From: an uncultured Chromatiaceae bacterium
GTDB taxonomy: Bacteria > Pseudomonadota > Gammaproteobacteria > DRLM01
DNA length: 34,541 nt
Direction of reading: 5' to 3'
Assembly: GCA_945787555.1 (NCBI GenBank)
Contig: CALZJG010000076.1
Span: forward strand, 1 to 34,541
The translations under genes were made by a program, and so were the position numbers. The notes under the pieces were generated by a model, which worked only from the letters and a program-made list of their open reading frames with translations, had not been told where the DNA came from and ran no database searches. Below, one piece after another: positions 15,594 to 24,824 of the stretch. The first letter of the stretch is position 1; each line of letters starts with the position of its first letter.

Positions 15594-16094
15594 GTGGCGG
15601 AGCTGAGTATCATCACCTATCCCGATGAGCGTCTCAAAGGTGAATCACAGCGGGTCGAGATCTTCGACGCGGAAGTGGGCGCTTTCATCGCCGACCTTGA
15701 AGAGACCCTGCGCGCCGGCCCCGGCGCGGTGGGTATCGCTGCACCGCAAGTCGGGCGTGCCCAGCGGATTGTGATCGTCGATTGTTCCGCCAAGCGCAAC
15801 ACGCCCAATAACGGGCGCATGATGCTGGTCAATCCCGAGATCACGGAGTGGGACGGTTACGCCGTGGGGCGTGAGGGTTGTTTGTCGGTGCCCGATTACA
15901 CCGGCAACGTGATACGGGCCGAGCGCATCAGCCTCGAAGCCCAGGACGAGCATGGCGTCCCGCAGCACTATCATTGCGAGGGTTTCGAAGCGCGTGCCGT
16001 GCAACACGAAATCGATCATCTCGACGGCTTGCTGTTTCTCGATCGCTTGGTCAGTCGGCGCAACGATCTGTTTCGCCGCAAGGTTTACAAATAA
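15594..16094 (+). CDS. def: Peptide deformylase
   Basis: This 166-residue protein has all three deformylase motifs: GAVGIAAPQ (motif 1), EGCLS (motif 2, Cys ligand) and QHEIDH (motif 3, two His ligands and the catalytic Glu). It removes the N-formyl group from nascent proteins using Fe2+ or a similar metal. It begins with GTG and its length is normal. The gene is not beside fmt as often seen. It sits 3 bases after the gcvR-like stop and 3 bases before the Lgt-like gene. It may be the main or a second deformylase; the rest of the genome is not visible. Confidence 0.93.
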   Translation: MAELSIITYPDERLKGESQRVEIFDAEVGAFIADLEETLRAGPGAVGIAAPQVGRAQRIVIVDCSAKRNTPNNGRMMLVNPEITEWDGYAVGREGCLSVPDYTGNVIRAERISLEAQDEHGVPQHYHCEGFEARAVQHEIDHLDGLLFLDRLVSRRNDLFRRKVYK

Positions 16095-16097
16095 CCG

Positions 16098-16817
16098 ATG
16101 TCTTGGCATGCCGCCGTGGACATGCTTGCTTGGTTGGCAGCCATTGTCGCCGGATGGGCTATGTTTCGCTGGCGCTTGCGCGGCCTCGTCATTCGCACCG
16201 CTGAAAGGGTGGAGGGTCGGTATTTCATTGCCTTGGTGTCCGGTAGCCTGATTGGCGCCTATCTATTCGGGTCGCTCAATTTGCTATTGTCGGGGCAACC
16301 CGGTATGGGCCGTAGTGTCCTGGGAAGTCTTTGCGGCGCTATCGCATTTGTCGAGATTTACAAGAAGCGAAAAGGCCTCGTGGGGTCCACGGGTGTGGTG
16401 TTCGTGGTGCCACTGTGCGTAGCGCTCATCATAGGACGCTTGGGTTGTCTGTTTGCCGGCATGGACGATTATACCTACGGAACGCCGAGCGCTTTGCCTT
16501 GGGCTTGGGATTTCGGCGACGACATAGGGCGCCATCCAGTGGCTCTTTACGAAGCCCTGGCCATGCTGGGCTTTCTAATGATGTTCTTTTTCGCGGTGCA
16601 ACGATCTTCTGCATCGGCGTTGCGAGACGGTTTTTATCTGTGCGTCGCATGGTATGCCTTGCAGCGATTCGGGTGGGAGTTTCTCAAACCCTATGGGACT
16701 TTGATCGGCCCTCTGAATCTGTTTCATTTCTTATGCCTGGCACTGCTTGCTTACAGCGTTTACATGATGAGAGTCAATCGCCGTGTCACAGCGCAACGCA
16801 ACGCCCTATCTGTTTGA
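16098..16817 (+). CDS. Lgt-family membrane protein with altered active site
   Basis: This 239-residue integral membrane protein has about seven hydrophobic segments. Lgt-family marks include GRLGCLFAG (about 113-121), RHPVALYEA (about 145-153) and RFGWEF (about 190-195), corresponding to the GRxxNFxN, HPxQLYE and RFxxE regions of prolipoprotein diacylglyceryl transferase. Lgt moves diacylglycerol from phosphatidylglycerol to the lipobox Cys of lipoproteins. Two differences stand out: Asn of GRxxN is Cys117, and the HGG motif of classic Lgt reads LCG (about 78-80). It is shorter than Lgt (about 270-290). I infer a lipid-handling paralogue, not housekeeping Lgt. It overlaps the radical SAM gene by 35 bases. 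Confidence 0.75.
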   Translation: MSWHAAVDMLAWLAAIVAGWAMFRWRLRGLVIRTAERVEGRYFIALVSGSLIGAYLFGSLNLLLSGQPGMGRSVLGSLCGAIAFVEIYKKRKGLVGSTGVVFVVPLCVALIIGRLGCLFAGMDDYTYGTPSALPWAWDFGDDIGRHPVALYEALAMLGFLMMFFFAVQRSSASALRDGFYLCVAWYALQRFGWEFLKPYGTLIGPLNLFHFLCLALLAYSVYMMRVNRRVTAQRNALSV

Positions 16818-18174
16818 TGGCCAAACGACGTCCTTGTGCGAGGAGTGCCTGACGCTCGTTCCCGCCAAGATCATCGTCGAAGGCGACAATGTTTATTATT
16901 TGAAGCGGTGTGCGGCTCACGGCACACAGAAAACGCTCATTTCCAGCGATCTTGCCTATTACCGTCTTTGCAAGGATTACTTGAAGCCCGGCGACAAGCC
17001 CTTGAAGGTGCATGGTCGCACCGAATATGGTTGCCCTTATGATTGCGGTCTCTGCCCCGACCATGAGCAACATAGCTGCCTGGCGATTATCGAAGTAAAC
17101 GATGAGTGCAATTTGCGCTGTCCGGTATGTTTCGCGGAATCTTCGCCGAACAGAACGGAGCGGCGTACTTTGGCTGAAGTCGAGCGGATGTTGGACACCT
17201 TGGTCGAAGCGGAGGGGGAAGCGGACTTGGTGCAGATCAGCGGTGGCGAGCCCACCTTGCACCCCGAGATCCTCGATATCCTTCGCTTGGCAAAATCCAA
17301 ACCCATACGCCATCTTATGCTCAATACCAACGGCGTTCGTTTGGCCAATGATGCGCGATTCGTCGTCGAGTTGGCCGAGCTACAACCCGGCTTTGAAGTC
17401 TACCTGCAATTCGATTCCTTGGATGATACCGCTATGCACAAGTTGCGGGGTGCAGGGTTGTCTGCGGTACGACGCCGTGCGCTGGACAATCTCGAGGCAC
17501 AAGGGATTTCAACTACTTTAGTAGTCACGGTCAAAAGAGGCGTCAATGACGGTGAAATTGCCGCTATTATCCGTCATGCATTGCGCTACAGCTGCGTGCG
17601 CGGTGTGACGTTCCAGCCCATACAGGACGCCGGCCGCAATGAAAATTTCGATGCCAAGCGGGACCGTCTGTTACTTACGGATATACGACGGGAAATCGCT
17701 GCGGGGGGCTTGTTCACAGAGAGCGATATCATTCCCCTGCCTTGCAACCCTGAGGCAATCGCCGTCGGCTATGCTTTGCGCCAAGCCGAGCAGGTCATAC
17801 CTGTCACTTCCTTGGTGCCGCGTGAGATATTGCTGGAATCTGTGCCTAACACTGTGGCGTTCGAGGCGTGCGCGGATCTCAAGAGTCAGTGGTTCGATTT
17901 CTTGTCCTGGAACCAATCGGCTGAACAAAGCGCCGAGAAGCTGGGTCAGTTGTTGTGCTGTCTGCCCCAGGTCACTTTGCCCCAGGAGGTGGGCTATGAG
18001 CATATCTTCAGGGTGGTGATCATCCAATTCATGGATCGTTACAACTTCTGTTTGGGCGGTGTGAAGCGGTCATGCATACACTTCGTTACGCCGGAGCGGC
18101 AAATCATCCCCTTCGACACCTACAATCTTTTCTATCGTAATGGTCTTGTGAAACGCCAGCGGCAACAGAGGTGA
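16783..18174 (+). CDS. Radical SAM protein of the Tes (tetraether synthase)/MJ0619 class
   Basis: This 463-residue protein has an N-terminal metal site (Cys19-x2-Cys22 and CAAHG at about 43-47), a second Cys set in CPYDCGLCPDHEQHSC (84-99), the radical SAM motif CNLRCPVC (109-116, CX3CX2C) and SGGEP (about 153-157) for SAM binding. Further cysteines lie near the C-terminus (CLGGVKRSC; IPFDTYN). The CPxDCGLCPxHxQHxC segment directly before the SAM motif is, in my knowledge, the hallmark of MJ0619/Tes proteins, which join lipid tails by C-C bonds in archaeal GDGT synthesis. Tes activity itself is not proven here. GTG start inside the Lgt-like gene; the stop overlaps the next ATG (TGATG). Confidence 0.8.
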   Translation: MSQRNATPYLFDGQTTSLCEECLTLVPAKIIVEGDNVYYLKRCAAHGTQKTLISSDLAYYRLCKDYLKPGDKPLKVHGRTEYGCPYDCGLCPDHEQHSCLAIIEVNDECNLRCPVCFAESSPNRTERRTLAEVERMLDTLVEAEGEADLVQISGGEPTLHPEILDILRLAKSKPIRHLMLNTNGVRLANDARFVVELAELQPGFEVYLQFDSLDDTAMHKLRGAGLSAVRRRALDNLEAQGISTTLVVTVKRGVNDGEIAAIIRHALRYSCVRGVTFQPIQDAGRNENFDAKRDRLLLTDIRREIAAGGLFTESDIIPLPCNPEAIAVGYALRQAEQVIPVTSLVPREILLESVPNTVAFEACADLKSQWFDFLSWNQSAEQSAEKLGQLLCCLPQVTLPQEVGYEHIFRVVIIQFMDRYNFCLGGVKRSCIHFVTPERQIIPFDTYNLFYRNGLVKRQRQQR

Positions 18175-18431
18175 TGAAAAGAATGGAGGAGCAGCAACCG
18201 TCACGATCCAGTGAGACACAAACCGTGGGCCCGGTTAAAGTGTTCTTCGCCTATGTGTTAATGGCAGTCGGTCTCATCATCGCATCACTGGCAGGGGCAT
18301 GTACTGTGATCTTTTCCATAAGCTCGCCTGCGGATGCCTTCGAGTTTATCTTGTGGGGCGTGGCGCCCATTCTGGTAGGAATAGGCATATTCGGTGCCGG
18401 GAGGGCGCTAGGCAAGAAAAACCGAGGCTGA
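18174..18431 (+). CDS. Small two-TM membrane protein, last gene of the radical SAM operon
   Basis: This protein of about 85 residues has a polar N-terminus (about 1-22), a helix at about 24-50 (VFFAYVLMAVGLIIASLAGACTV) and a helix at about 58-79 (FILWGVAPILVGIGIFGAG), ending in a basic tail (GKKNRG). It matches no family I can name. Its ATG at 18174 overlaps the radical SAM stop codon by one base, so translation is likely coupled. A GTG at 18171 would also work. Its position suggests a membrane partner for the radical SAM and Lgt-like proteins; that role is inferred only from position. Confidence 0.7.
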   Translation: MKRMEEQQPSRSSETQTVGPVKVFFAYVLMAVGLIIASLAGACTVIFSISSPADAFEFILWGVAPILVGIGIFGAGRALGKKNRG

Positions 18432-18471
18432 TGGGCACGTAGGTATTATCTGGCGACCGGATCGAGTGACC

Positions 18472-18650
18472 AGCGGTGATTTCAATAATGGCTGCAAATG
18501 CGGCCAGACATTATTCAACAATCGTGTTTGAGATTCGGCTTTAGGATGAATGCCGACGGATAGAAAGTGCTGGCGATCCTCGCCGATACCGTCGAGCAGA
18601 AACGGCACCAATGCGATGCGGTGTGCGTCGGCGATTTGACGATGTAAGCG
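18472..18650 (-). pseudogene. Duplicated 3' fragment of tesA
   Basis: Read on the minus strand the fragment gives RQIADAHRIALVPFLLDG, IGEDRQHF, then GIHPKAESQTRLLNNVWPHL, matching the last 55 or so residues of the intact tesA that starts 1 kb away. The catalytic DGIHP motif reads VGIHP, so the Asp of the SGNH triad is lost. The frame runs past the normal end with no stop until 18408. There is no signal peptide, Ser or oxyanion block. It is a remnant of a tandem duplication. Confidence 0.85.
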
Positions 18651-18651
18651 C

Positions 18652-18873
18652 TTGGACGCCGCCTCCGAGCGCGCTGCTGAGAATGGACAGCAGCGGCGCG
18701 CCGAGCATTTAGACAATAAGGGCGATCGCATTGATGCGCATTTCGACCGCAAGGGTGATCACGCGGAAATCCGCATAGACGATAAGGGTGATCGTATTGA
18801 TCGGAGATCGGGTCATCACCCGGCTTGGGGGCACCGCACAGGCACCAAGCGGAGCGCTGGCAAGAGCAAGTGA
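18652..18873 (+). pseudogene. Remnant of an 11-residue-repeat (KGDRID) protein
   Basis: A 73-residue frame contains three 11-residue units at about 18709-18807: LDNKGDRIDAH, FDRKGDHAEIR and IDDKGDRIDRR, preceded by SERAAENGQQRRAEH. I recall longer secreted proteobacterial proteins with signal peptides and many DxKGDRID repeats; function unknown to me. Here no signal peptide or convincing start exists (only TTG at 18652), and the 5' end abuts the tesA fragment. I therefore read it as the 3' end of a truncated gene, though an expressed short protein cannot be excluded. Confidence 0.5.
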
Positions 18874-18952
18874 GCGGGCGAGGTGTGTGGTTGACATGCA
18901 GACGCTGGGGGGCGTCAGGCACTACTAGCAGATTGGCTTCGGGACTTTTCCC

Positions 18953-19562
18953 TTACGATGCGTGCAGTAATAACCGCAGGTGAGGCCAGACATTGTCTAG
19001 CAGCCGGGATTGTGACGCGCTAGAGGGATGTATACCGTCAGATTGAAACTGCTGTCTATCCTCACCGATGCCATCGAGCAGAAACGGCACCAATGCGATG
19101 CGGTGTGCGTTGGCGATTTGATGATAAATGTCTTGAAAGGCCTCTGTGTAGGCGTTGCCGTAATTGGGCGGCAGGCGCATGCCCACCAATAATACCTGGG
19201 CGTGTTGCGCCTGACTGGCGCGCACGATGGATTCCAAATTCTTGCGCATGTCGCGTAACGGTAAGCCGCGCAAGCCGTCATTGCCACCTAATTCGATAAT
19301 GACGATGGCGGGGCGGTATTTCTCCAGTAACGACTTGACGCGATTGCGCGCGCCCCAGGTGGTTTCGCCGCTGATACTGGCATTGACCACTGTATAGTCG
19401 TGACGTTGGTCCCGCAAGCGTTGTTCCAGCAGCGCCACCCAACCGTCTTTTTGCTCCATGCCGTAGGCTGCGCTTAAACTGTCGCCCAGTACCAGGATGA
19501 CCGACGCGCTCCACCCCGGCAGGGGGAGTATCAGCAGTGTGATGAATAGGAGTTTTTTCAGC

Positions 19563-19564
<2 letters not shown>
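18953..19564 (-). CDS. tesA: SGNH hydrolase, TesA-type arylesterase/thioesterase I
   Basis: This 203-residue periplasmic enzyme has a signal peptide (about 1-19, cut near GWSA), GDSLS with the nucleophile Ser (about 28), SGETT, GGNDGL (oxyanion Asn) and DGIHP with the catalytic Asp and His. Members hydrolyse acyl esters, lysophospholipids or acyl-CoA thioesters. The length matches E. coli TesA. The gene is divergent from the ybbA-ybbP exporter, as in E. coli. Its ATG (19562-19564) overlaps the first possible ATG of ybbA. A decayed copy of its 3' end lies downstream at 18472-18650. Confidence 0.92.
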
Positions 19565-20362
<798 letters not shown>

Positions 20363-20366
<4 letters not shown>

Positions 20367-22861
20367 AACCCTGGCGCTTGGCGCTACGCATGTTGCGTCA
20401 GGACGCTCGCGCCGGTGAGATGCAGGTGTTGGCCTTGGCCTTGATGATCGCGGTGGCGAGCGTCTCTTCCGTCGGTTTTTTCACCGATCGCGTGCAACAA
20501 GCCTTGCAGTTGCAGGCCAATGCCTTGTTGGGCGCGGATGTGGTGGTGGCGGCGGATCATCCTTTGGATGAAAGTCTGTCCTCGCAAGCGCGCGAACAGG
20601 GTTTGTCGCAAGCGCAAACGCTGTCGTTCTTGAGCATGGTGTTGGCCAATGGCGCCAATCAGCTCGCCGACATCAAGGCGGTGGGCGAGGGTTATCCGCT
20701 GCGCGGGGAGCTGCGCGTGGCGGCGGCGCGGTTCGCGCCCGATGAATTGGCGACGGACATTCCCGCGCCGGGCGCGGTGTGGGCCGATGCGCGCTTGTTG
20801 AGCGAGTTGGGAATCGAGGTCGGTGCCGAGCTCAGTGTGGGCGAAGCGCGCTTGCGGGTGACGGCGGTGGTCAGTCATGAGCCGGATCGCGGCGGTTCGC
20901 TGTTCAGCATCGCGCCGCGCCTGTTGATGAACGCGGCGGACTTGGCGGCCACGGACTTGCTGCAACCCGGCAGTCGTGTGCGATACCGTTTGTTGGTGGC
21001 GGGCGAACGCGCCTCGGTGGCAGTGTATCGAGACTGGGTCGCCTCACGCCTGCAGCGTGGCGAGCGGGTGGAGTCGGTGGAGGATGCGCGCCCCGAAATG
21101 CGCACCGCCTTGCAGCGGGCGCGGCAATTTCTCGGACTGGCCAGCTTGGTGACAGTGGTGTTGGCGGGGGTGGCCATCGCCACCGCCACACGTCGTTATG
21201 TGACCCGGCATCTCGACAACTGTGCCATGTTGCGTTGTCTGGGCGCTGCGCAAGGCATGATCATGCGCCTCTATGCCTGGCAAATGGCGTGGTTGGGTTT
21301 GGTCGCCAGCCTGGCCGGGTGCGCGGTCGGTTATGGCGTGCAAGTGGCGCTGGCCGATGTGTTGGGCTCGCTGGCCGCCGCCGCGTTGCCGCCGGCCTCG
21401 GCTTGGCCGGTGGTGGCGGGCTTGGTGGCCGGGTTGGTGACCTTGCTGGGGTTCGCGCTGCCGCCGTTGATGCAATTGCGGGAAGTGCCGACGCTGCGGG
21501 TATTGCGCCAGGACATGGGCACACCGCCGCCGCGTGCCTGGCTGGCCTATGGCGCCGGGCTGGCGGCCTTGGCCGGGCTGATGGTGTGGCAGGCCGGTGA
21601 CGTGAAGTTGGGGCTGTATGTGTTTGCCGGCGTGGCGGCGACGGTGCTGGCCTTGGCGGGTGTCACCGGTTTGTTGTTGGCGGGCTTGGGGCGCGTTTCT
21701 TATGATGGCGGGGTGGTGTGGCGCTTCGGCGCGGCCAACATCGTGCGGCGTGCGCGCGGCAGTTTAGTGCAAGTCGTGGCATTCGGTCTGGGGCTGATGG
21801 CGCTGCTGTTGCTCGGCATCGTGCGGGTGGATTTACTGGCCGATTGGGAAGCCGGGTTGCCGGCCGATGCGCATAATCGTTTCGTCATCAGTATCCAGCC
21901 GCAGCAAGTGGACGCGGTGCATGCCTACTTCGCCGCTGCGGGTAAGCTGGAGCCGGGTCTGTTCCCGATGATCCGCGGCCGCTTAGTGGCGATCAATGAA
22001 CGCGAGGTCTCTCCGCAGGATTACGCCGATGATCGTGCACAACGTCTGGTCGCGCGCGAGTTCAACCTGTCCTGGGCGGCGACCCTGCAAGACGACAATC
22101 GCGTGGTGGCCGGGAAGTGGTGGTCGGCCCCAGAGCACGGGCAAGCGCTGTGGTCGGTGGAGGATGGCATCGCCGCCACCTTGGGCGTACAGCTGGGCGA
22201 TACGCTGACATATGAGATCGGCGGTGAACGCTACACGGCAAAGGTGGCGAATCTGCGCAAAGTCGAGTGGGACAGCTTTCACGTCAATTTCTTCGTGATC
22301 GCGCCGCCGCGCGCCTTGGATAATTTTCCCACCAGCTATATCACCAGTTTTCATTTGCCGGAGGGCGACCACGCCCTGCTTAGCGATTTCGTGCAGCGCT
22401 TTCCCAACGTGACGGTGATCGATGTCGCGGCCATCATGGCGCAAGTGCGGCGAGTGATGGACCGGGTCAGCACGGCCTTGGAGTATGTGTTCGGATTTAC
22501 GCTGCTGGCCGGGGTGATGGTCTTGTACGCGGCGATACTCTCCACACTCGATGAGCGCATTCGCGAGAACGCCGTATTGCGCACCTTGGGCGCCGTGCGG
22601 CGCCAATTGCTGGTGGGCATGTTGGTGGAGTTCGCCGGTATCGGCGCCTTGGCCGGTTTGGTGGGAGCGAGCGCGGCGGGCATCATAGGTTATGTGCTGG
22701 CCGAGCGCGTTTTCCGTTTTCCCTATGCGTGGAACGCGGAACTGTGGGGGGTGGGCATCGTCGCCGGGGCGCTGGTGGTGGGCGTGGCCGGCACGCTGGG
22801 CACGCGCTTCATCCTCAAGCGCCCGCCGTGGCAGACGCTACGCTCTGTAGCGGTAAATTGA
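20363..22861 (+). CDS. ybbP: ABC transporter permease, YbbP type (FtsX family)
   Basis: This 832-residue permease starts with an N-terminal TM helix (about 20-42), then a large periplasmic domain (about 43-250), a TM block (about 260-480, with MacB/FtsX-like ARQFLGLASLVTVVLAGVAI), a second periplasmic part (about 500-700) and a C-terminal FtsX domain (about 710-830: STALEYVFGFTLLAGVMVLY, ENAVLRTLGAVRRQLL). Two FtsX domains in one chain is the YbbP layout, in contrast to the LolC/E pairs. With YbbA it should form a mechanotransmission-type ABC complex. Its proximity to tesA, the usual neighbour, suggests lipid-related envelope work, but the substrate is not established. The start overlaps the ybbA stop. 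Confidence 0.9.
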
Positions 22862-22919
22862 GTGATGGCTTGGGGGCGTGGTATTGTCCCTGCAATAACC
22901 AACTGCAGAGGGGACGGCA

Positions 22920-23675
22920 ATGGGCCGCGGACTGACTTGGATCGCAACTAGCTGGTTGGCGCTGGGCTTGACCTTGGGGTCGGTGCTGACGGCCCCGGTG
23001 GCGACGGCGGGCGAGCACATCAACCTTACCACCGCCTTCGGCACCCCTCTCGAGGCGTATGTCGCCGGGCCCGAAGATGCCCGCCGTGCGGCGCTGATTC
23101 TGCATGATCGCTACGGCCTCAACGCCTCGGTGCAAGAGTGGGTGGAGCGCTATGCCGACCTGGGGTATCGCGCGCTGGCGATCGATATGTACGACGGTCG
23201 GCGTGCCGAAGGTTGGAAACACGCCACGCAAATCATGCAGACCATCGATCCAGTATGGACCGAGGCCAACATTGCCGCCGCCATGAAGCACCTGCAATCC
23301 GGCGATCGTCAAATCGTGGTAGTGGGATGGGATTATGGCGCCGCGCAAGCCTTATTGGCGAGTTTGAGCCAACCCGAGACGGTGGCCGCGACGGTGCTCT
23401 ATTACCCCAGCCAGGTGGTGACCGATCAACAACAGCTCCAAGCCCTGGCCAAGCCGGTCTTGGTGCTGGTGGCCGAACGCGACGAACAACTCAGCGTCTC
23501 GGAAATCACCGCCTTCAAGGACGGTCTGAGCAAGACGCGGGTCGATTTCGCGGTGATGGGGCTGGATGCCGGGCGCGGTTTCAGCAATCCGCTCAACCCG
23601 GATTACGACGAAGAGATGGCCGCCATTTCGTGGGAAACCACCCAGGAATTCCTCGCCAAATATCTCAGTCAGTGA
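22920..23675 (+). CDS. Secreted dienelactone-hydrolase-fold protein lacking the catalytic Cys and His
   Basis: This 251-residue protein has a signal peptide (about 1-31) and an alpha/beta-hydrolase domain of the DLH type: LILHDRYGLN (oxyanion region), YRALAIDMYDG, VVGWDYGAA at the nucleophile elbow, VLVAERDEQ with the acid Asp188, and a C-terminal SNPLNPDYDEEMAA. The elbow normally reads GxCxGG; here Cys is Asp138. The catalytic His of A-x-H-x-F reads Arg219 (AGRGFSN). The standard Cys-His-Asp triad is therefore absent, so it is either a non-enzymatic relative or uses different chemistry. GAGGGGACGG precedes the ATG. It follows ybbP by 58 bases, possibly co-transcribed. Confidence 0.75.
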   Translation: MGRGLTWIATSWLALGLTLGSVLTAPVATAGEHINLTTAFGTPLEAYVAGPEDARRAALILHDRYGLNASVQEWVERYADLGYRALAIDMYDGRRAEGWKHATQIMQTIDPVWTEANIAAAMKHLQSGDRQIVVVGWDYGAAQALLASLSQPETVAATVLYYPSQVVTDQQQLQALAKPVLVLVAERDEQLSVSEITAFKDGLSKTRVDFAVMGLDAGRGFSNPLNPDYDEEMAAISWETTQEFLAKYLSQ

Positions 23676-23688
23676 GTGCGCGACGCGC

Positions 23689-24540
23689 TCATTTGGCCGG
23701 CCAATTTTCGCTGTCGTCGCGGAATGCGGCCCAGTCCACGGCATCAGGGTTGAAGTCCCCCTCGCTGTATTGCCAGCTGCCGCTGCTGTTATCCGGACCA
23801 CTGCCGGAGATCCAACGATATTTTCCCGCCGTGAGGTGGGGTTGCTGGACGTCGGTAGCATAATCGAAATTGCCGGCCAGTCCCGCTGGGGCGTCGCCGC
23901 CGGTAAGACTCAGGGTGTTGATGATGCTGTTGACGCCGGTGATCATGTCGCTCAGCGCCAGGCCGCGCATGTCCACGCTGAAGGTGGCGGTCATGTCGGC
24001 CGTGGTGAGGGTTTGGTCAATCTTGGGTTTATTGGCCAGCGTGTCTTTGAAGAACTCCTGAAAGAATTCGCCGTCACTGTTGACCTGGCGTACCAGTACC
24101 CGGGTGGGATTGGCGGTGGCGTTGCCGGAGAGGGTGGGGTCGGGGTCCAGGGGGCGGTTATTACCTTGAAAATTAACGCCCCCGCTGGAAGTGCCGGCGC
24201 CATCGTTCTGCCAGGCGCCGCCCAGGCCACGGCGGATATAGGTTTCTTGCAGAAAGTCATCGCCGGGCAGGCCGATGAGAGTGTGGTAGTACGGTTGTCC
24301 GTCATCTCCCAGCACCCGTTCTTGCAAAAACGGTGTCTGATCAGGGTCGGCGCTGCCGCCGCTGGCACATTGAATGCTGCCTTCCCCGCGATTGCAGTTG
24401 GCGTGGGGGTTGAGGGTGCCCACGATGTCTCCTTGCGCGCTCCAGCCGAACGTAAACGCGGCCTGCGCGAGCGGCAAGGAAAGGCTCGCCATGAGTATCC
24501 CCGAGTGAAATATAGCCAGACTGATCAGATTCTTGGACAT
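23689..24540 (-). CDS. Secreted protein of unknown function
   Basis: This 283-residue protein has a clear signal peptide (hydrophobic about 5-26, cut near AQA-AF). The mature chain is rich in Gly, Asn, Asp, Ser and Thr, with two cysteines close together (about 49 and 58) that may pair. Segments such as GWSAQGDIVGTLNPH, DDFLQETYIRRGLGG and KYRWISGSGPDNSSG suggest a beta-rich extracellular protein. I recognise no domain. Its 3' end converges on the DLH-fold gene with 13 bases between stops. It is divergent from the ilv operon, with about 305 bases between starts. Confidence 0.6.
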   Translation of the reverse strand: MSKNLISLAIFHSGILMASLSLPLAQAAFTFGWSAQGDIVGTLNPHANCNRGEGSIQCASGGSADPDQTPFLQERVLGDDGQPYYHTLIGLPGDDFLQETYIRRGLGGAWQNDGAGTSSGGVNFQGNNRPLDPDPTLSGNATANPTRVLVRQVNSDGEFFQEFFKDTLANKPKIDQTLTTADMTATFSVDMRGLALSDMITGVNSIINTLSLTGGDAPAGLAGNFDYATDVQQPHLTAGKYRWISGSGPDNSSGSWQYSEGDFNPDAVDWAAFRDDSENWPAK

Positions 24541-24733
24541 AAACCCACACGTCGTTCTTGTGTTCAGGTCGTCCTTCAGTAGCAGCGATAACTCGGTAGC
24601 GACCCGGCGCTGGGATCGCTTGAGCGGGTGACGGTGGGGTTAGCCAGGGCGTTGCAGGTTATGTCTGCGATGCCGAGATCTGCCGAGATGGTGTGGGTGA
24701 TATGACGCCAGACTAAGGAGTTAGCGCTATCTC

Positions 24734-24762
24734 TTGACCTGGGCTGGCGATATAATTATGTT
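24734..24762 (+). promoter_or_regulatory. Putative ilvB promoter
   Basis: TTGACC at 24734-24739 and TATGTT at 24757-24762 are 17 bases apart, fitting sigma-70. A perfect TATAAT at 24751-24756 lies only 11 bases from the same -35, so it would need a different upstream element. It sits about 85 bases before the ilvB start. Apart from this and the following terminator, the 305-base gap 24541-24845 shows nothing else I recognise. Confidence 0.4.
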
Positions 24763-24803
24763 CGTCGTTTCGCCCGGCTGTCGCTAAGCTGTATTGCTAA
24801 ATC

Positions 24804-24824
24804 GCCCGTGTTTGCGGGTTTTTT
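24804..24824 (+). terminator. Intrinsic terminator/attenuator in the ilvB leader
   Basis: CCCG-TGTTTG-CGGG followed by TTTTTT, 22 bases before the ilvB GTG and downstream of the putative promoter. This placement fits attenuation of a branched-chain amino acid operon. I could not find a convincing leader peptide rich in Ile, Leu or Val codons, so the control mechanism is open. Confidence 0.5.

Noticed and set aside
24758-24787. Nine-codon frame MFVVSPGCR as an ilv leader peptide
   Set aside because: Its ATG overlaps the -10 region, so it would lie outside the transcript, and it has only two Val codons.
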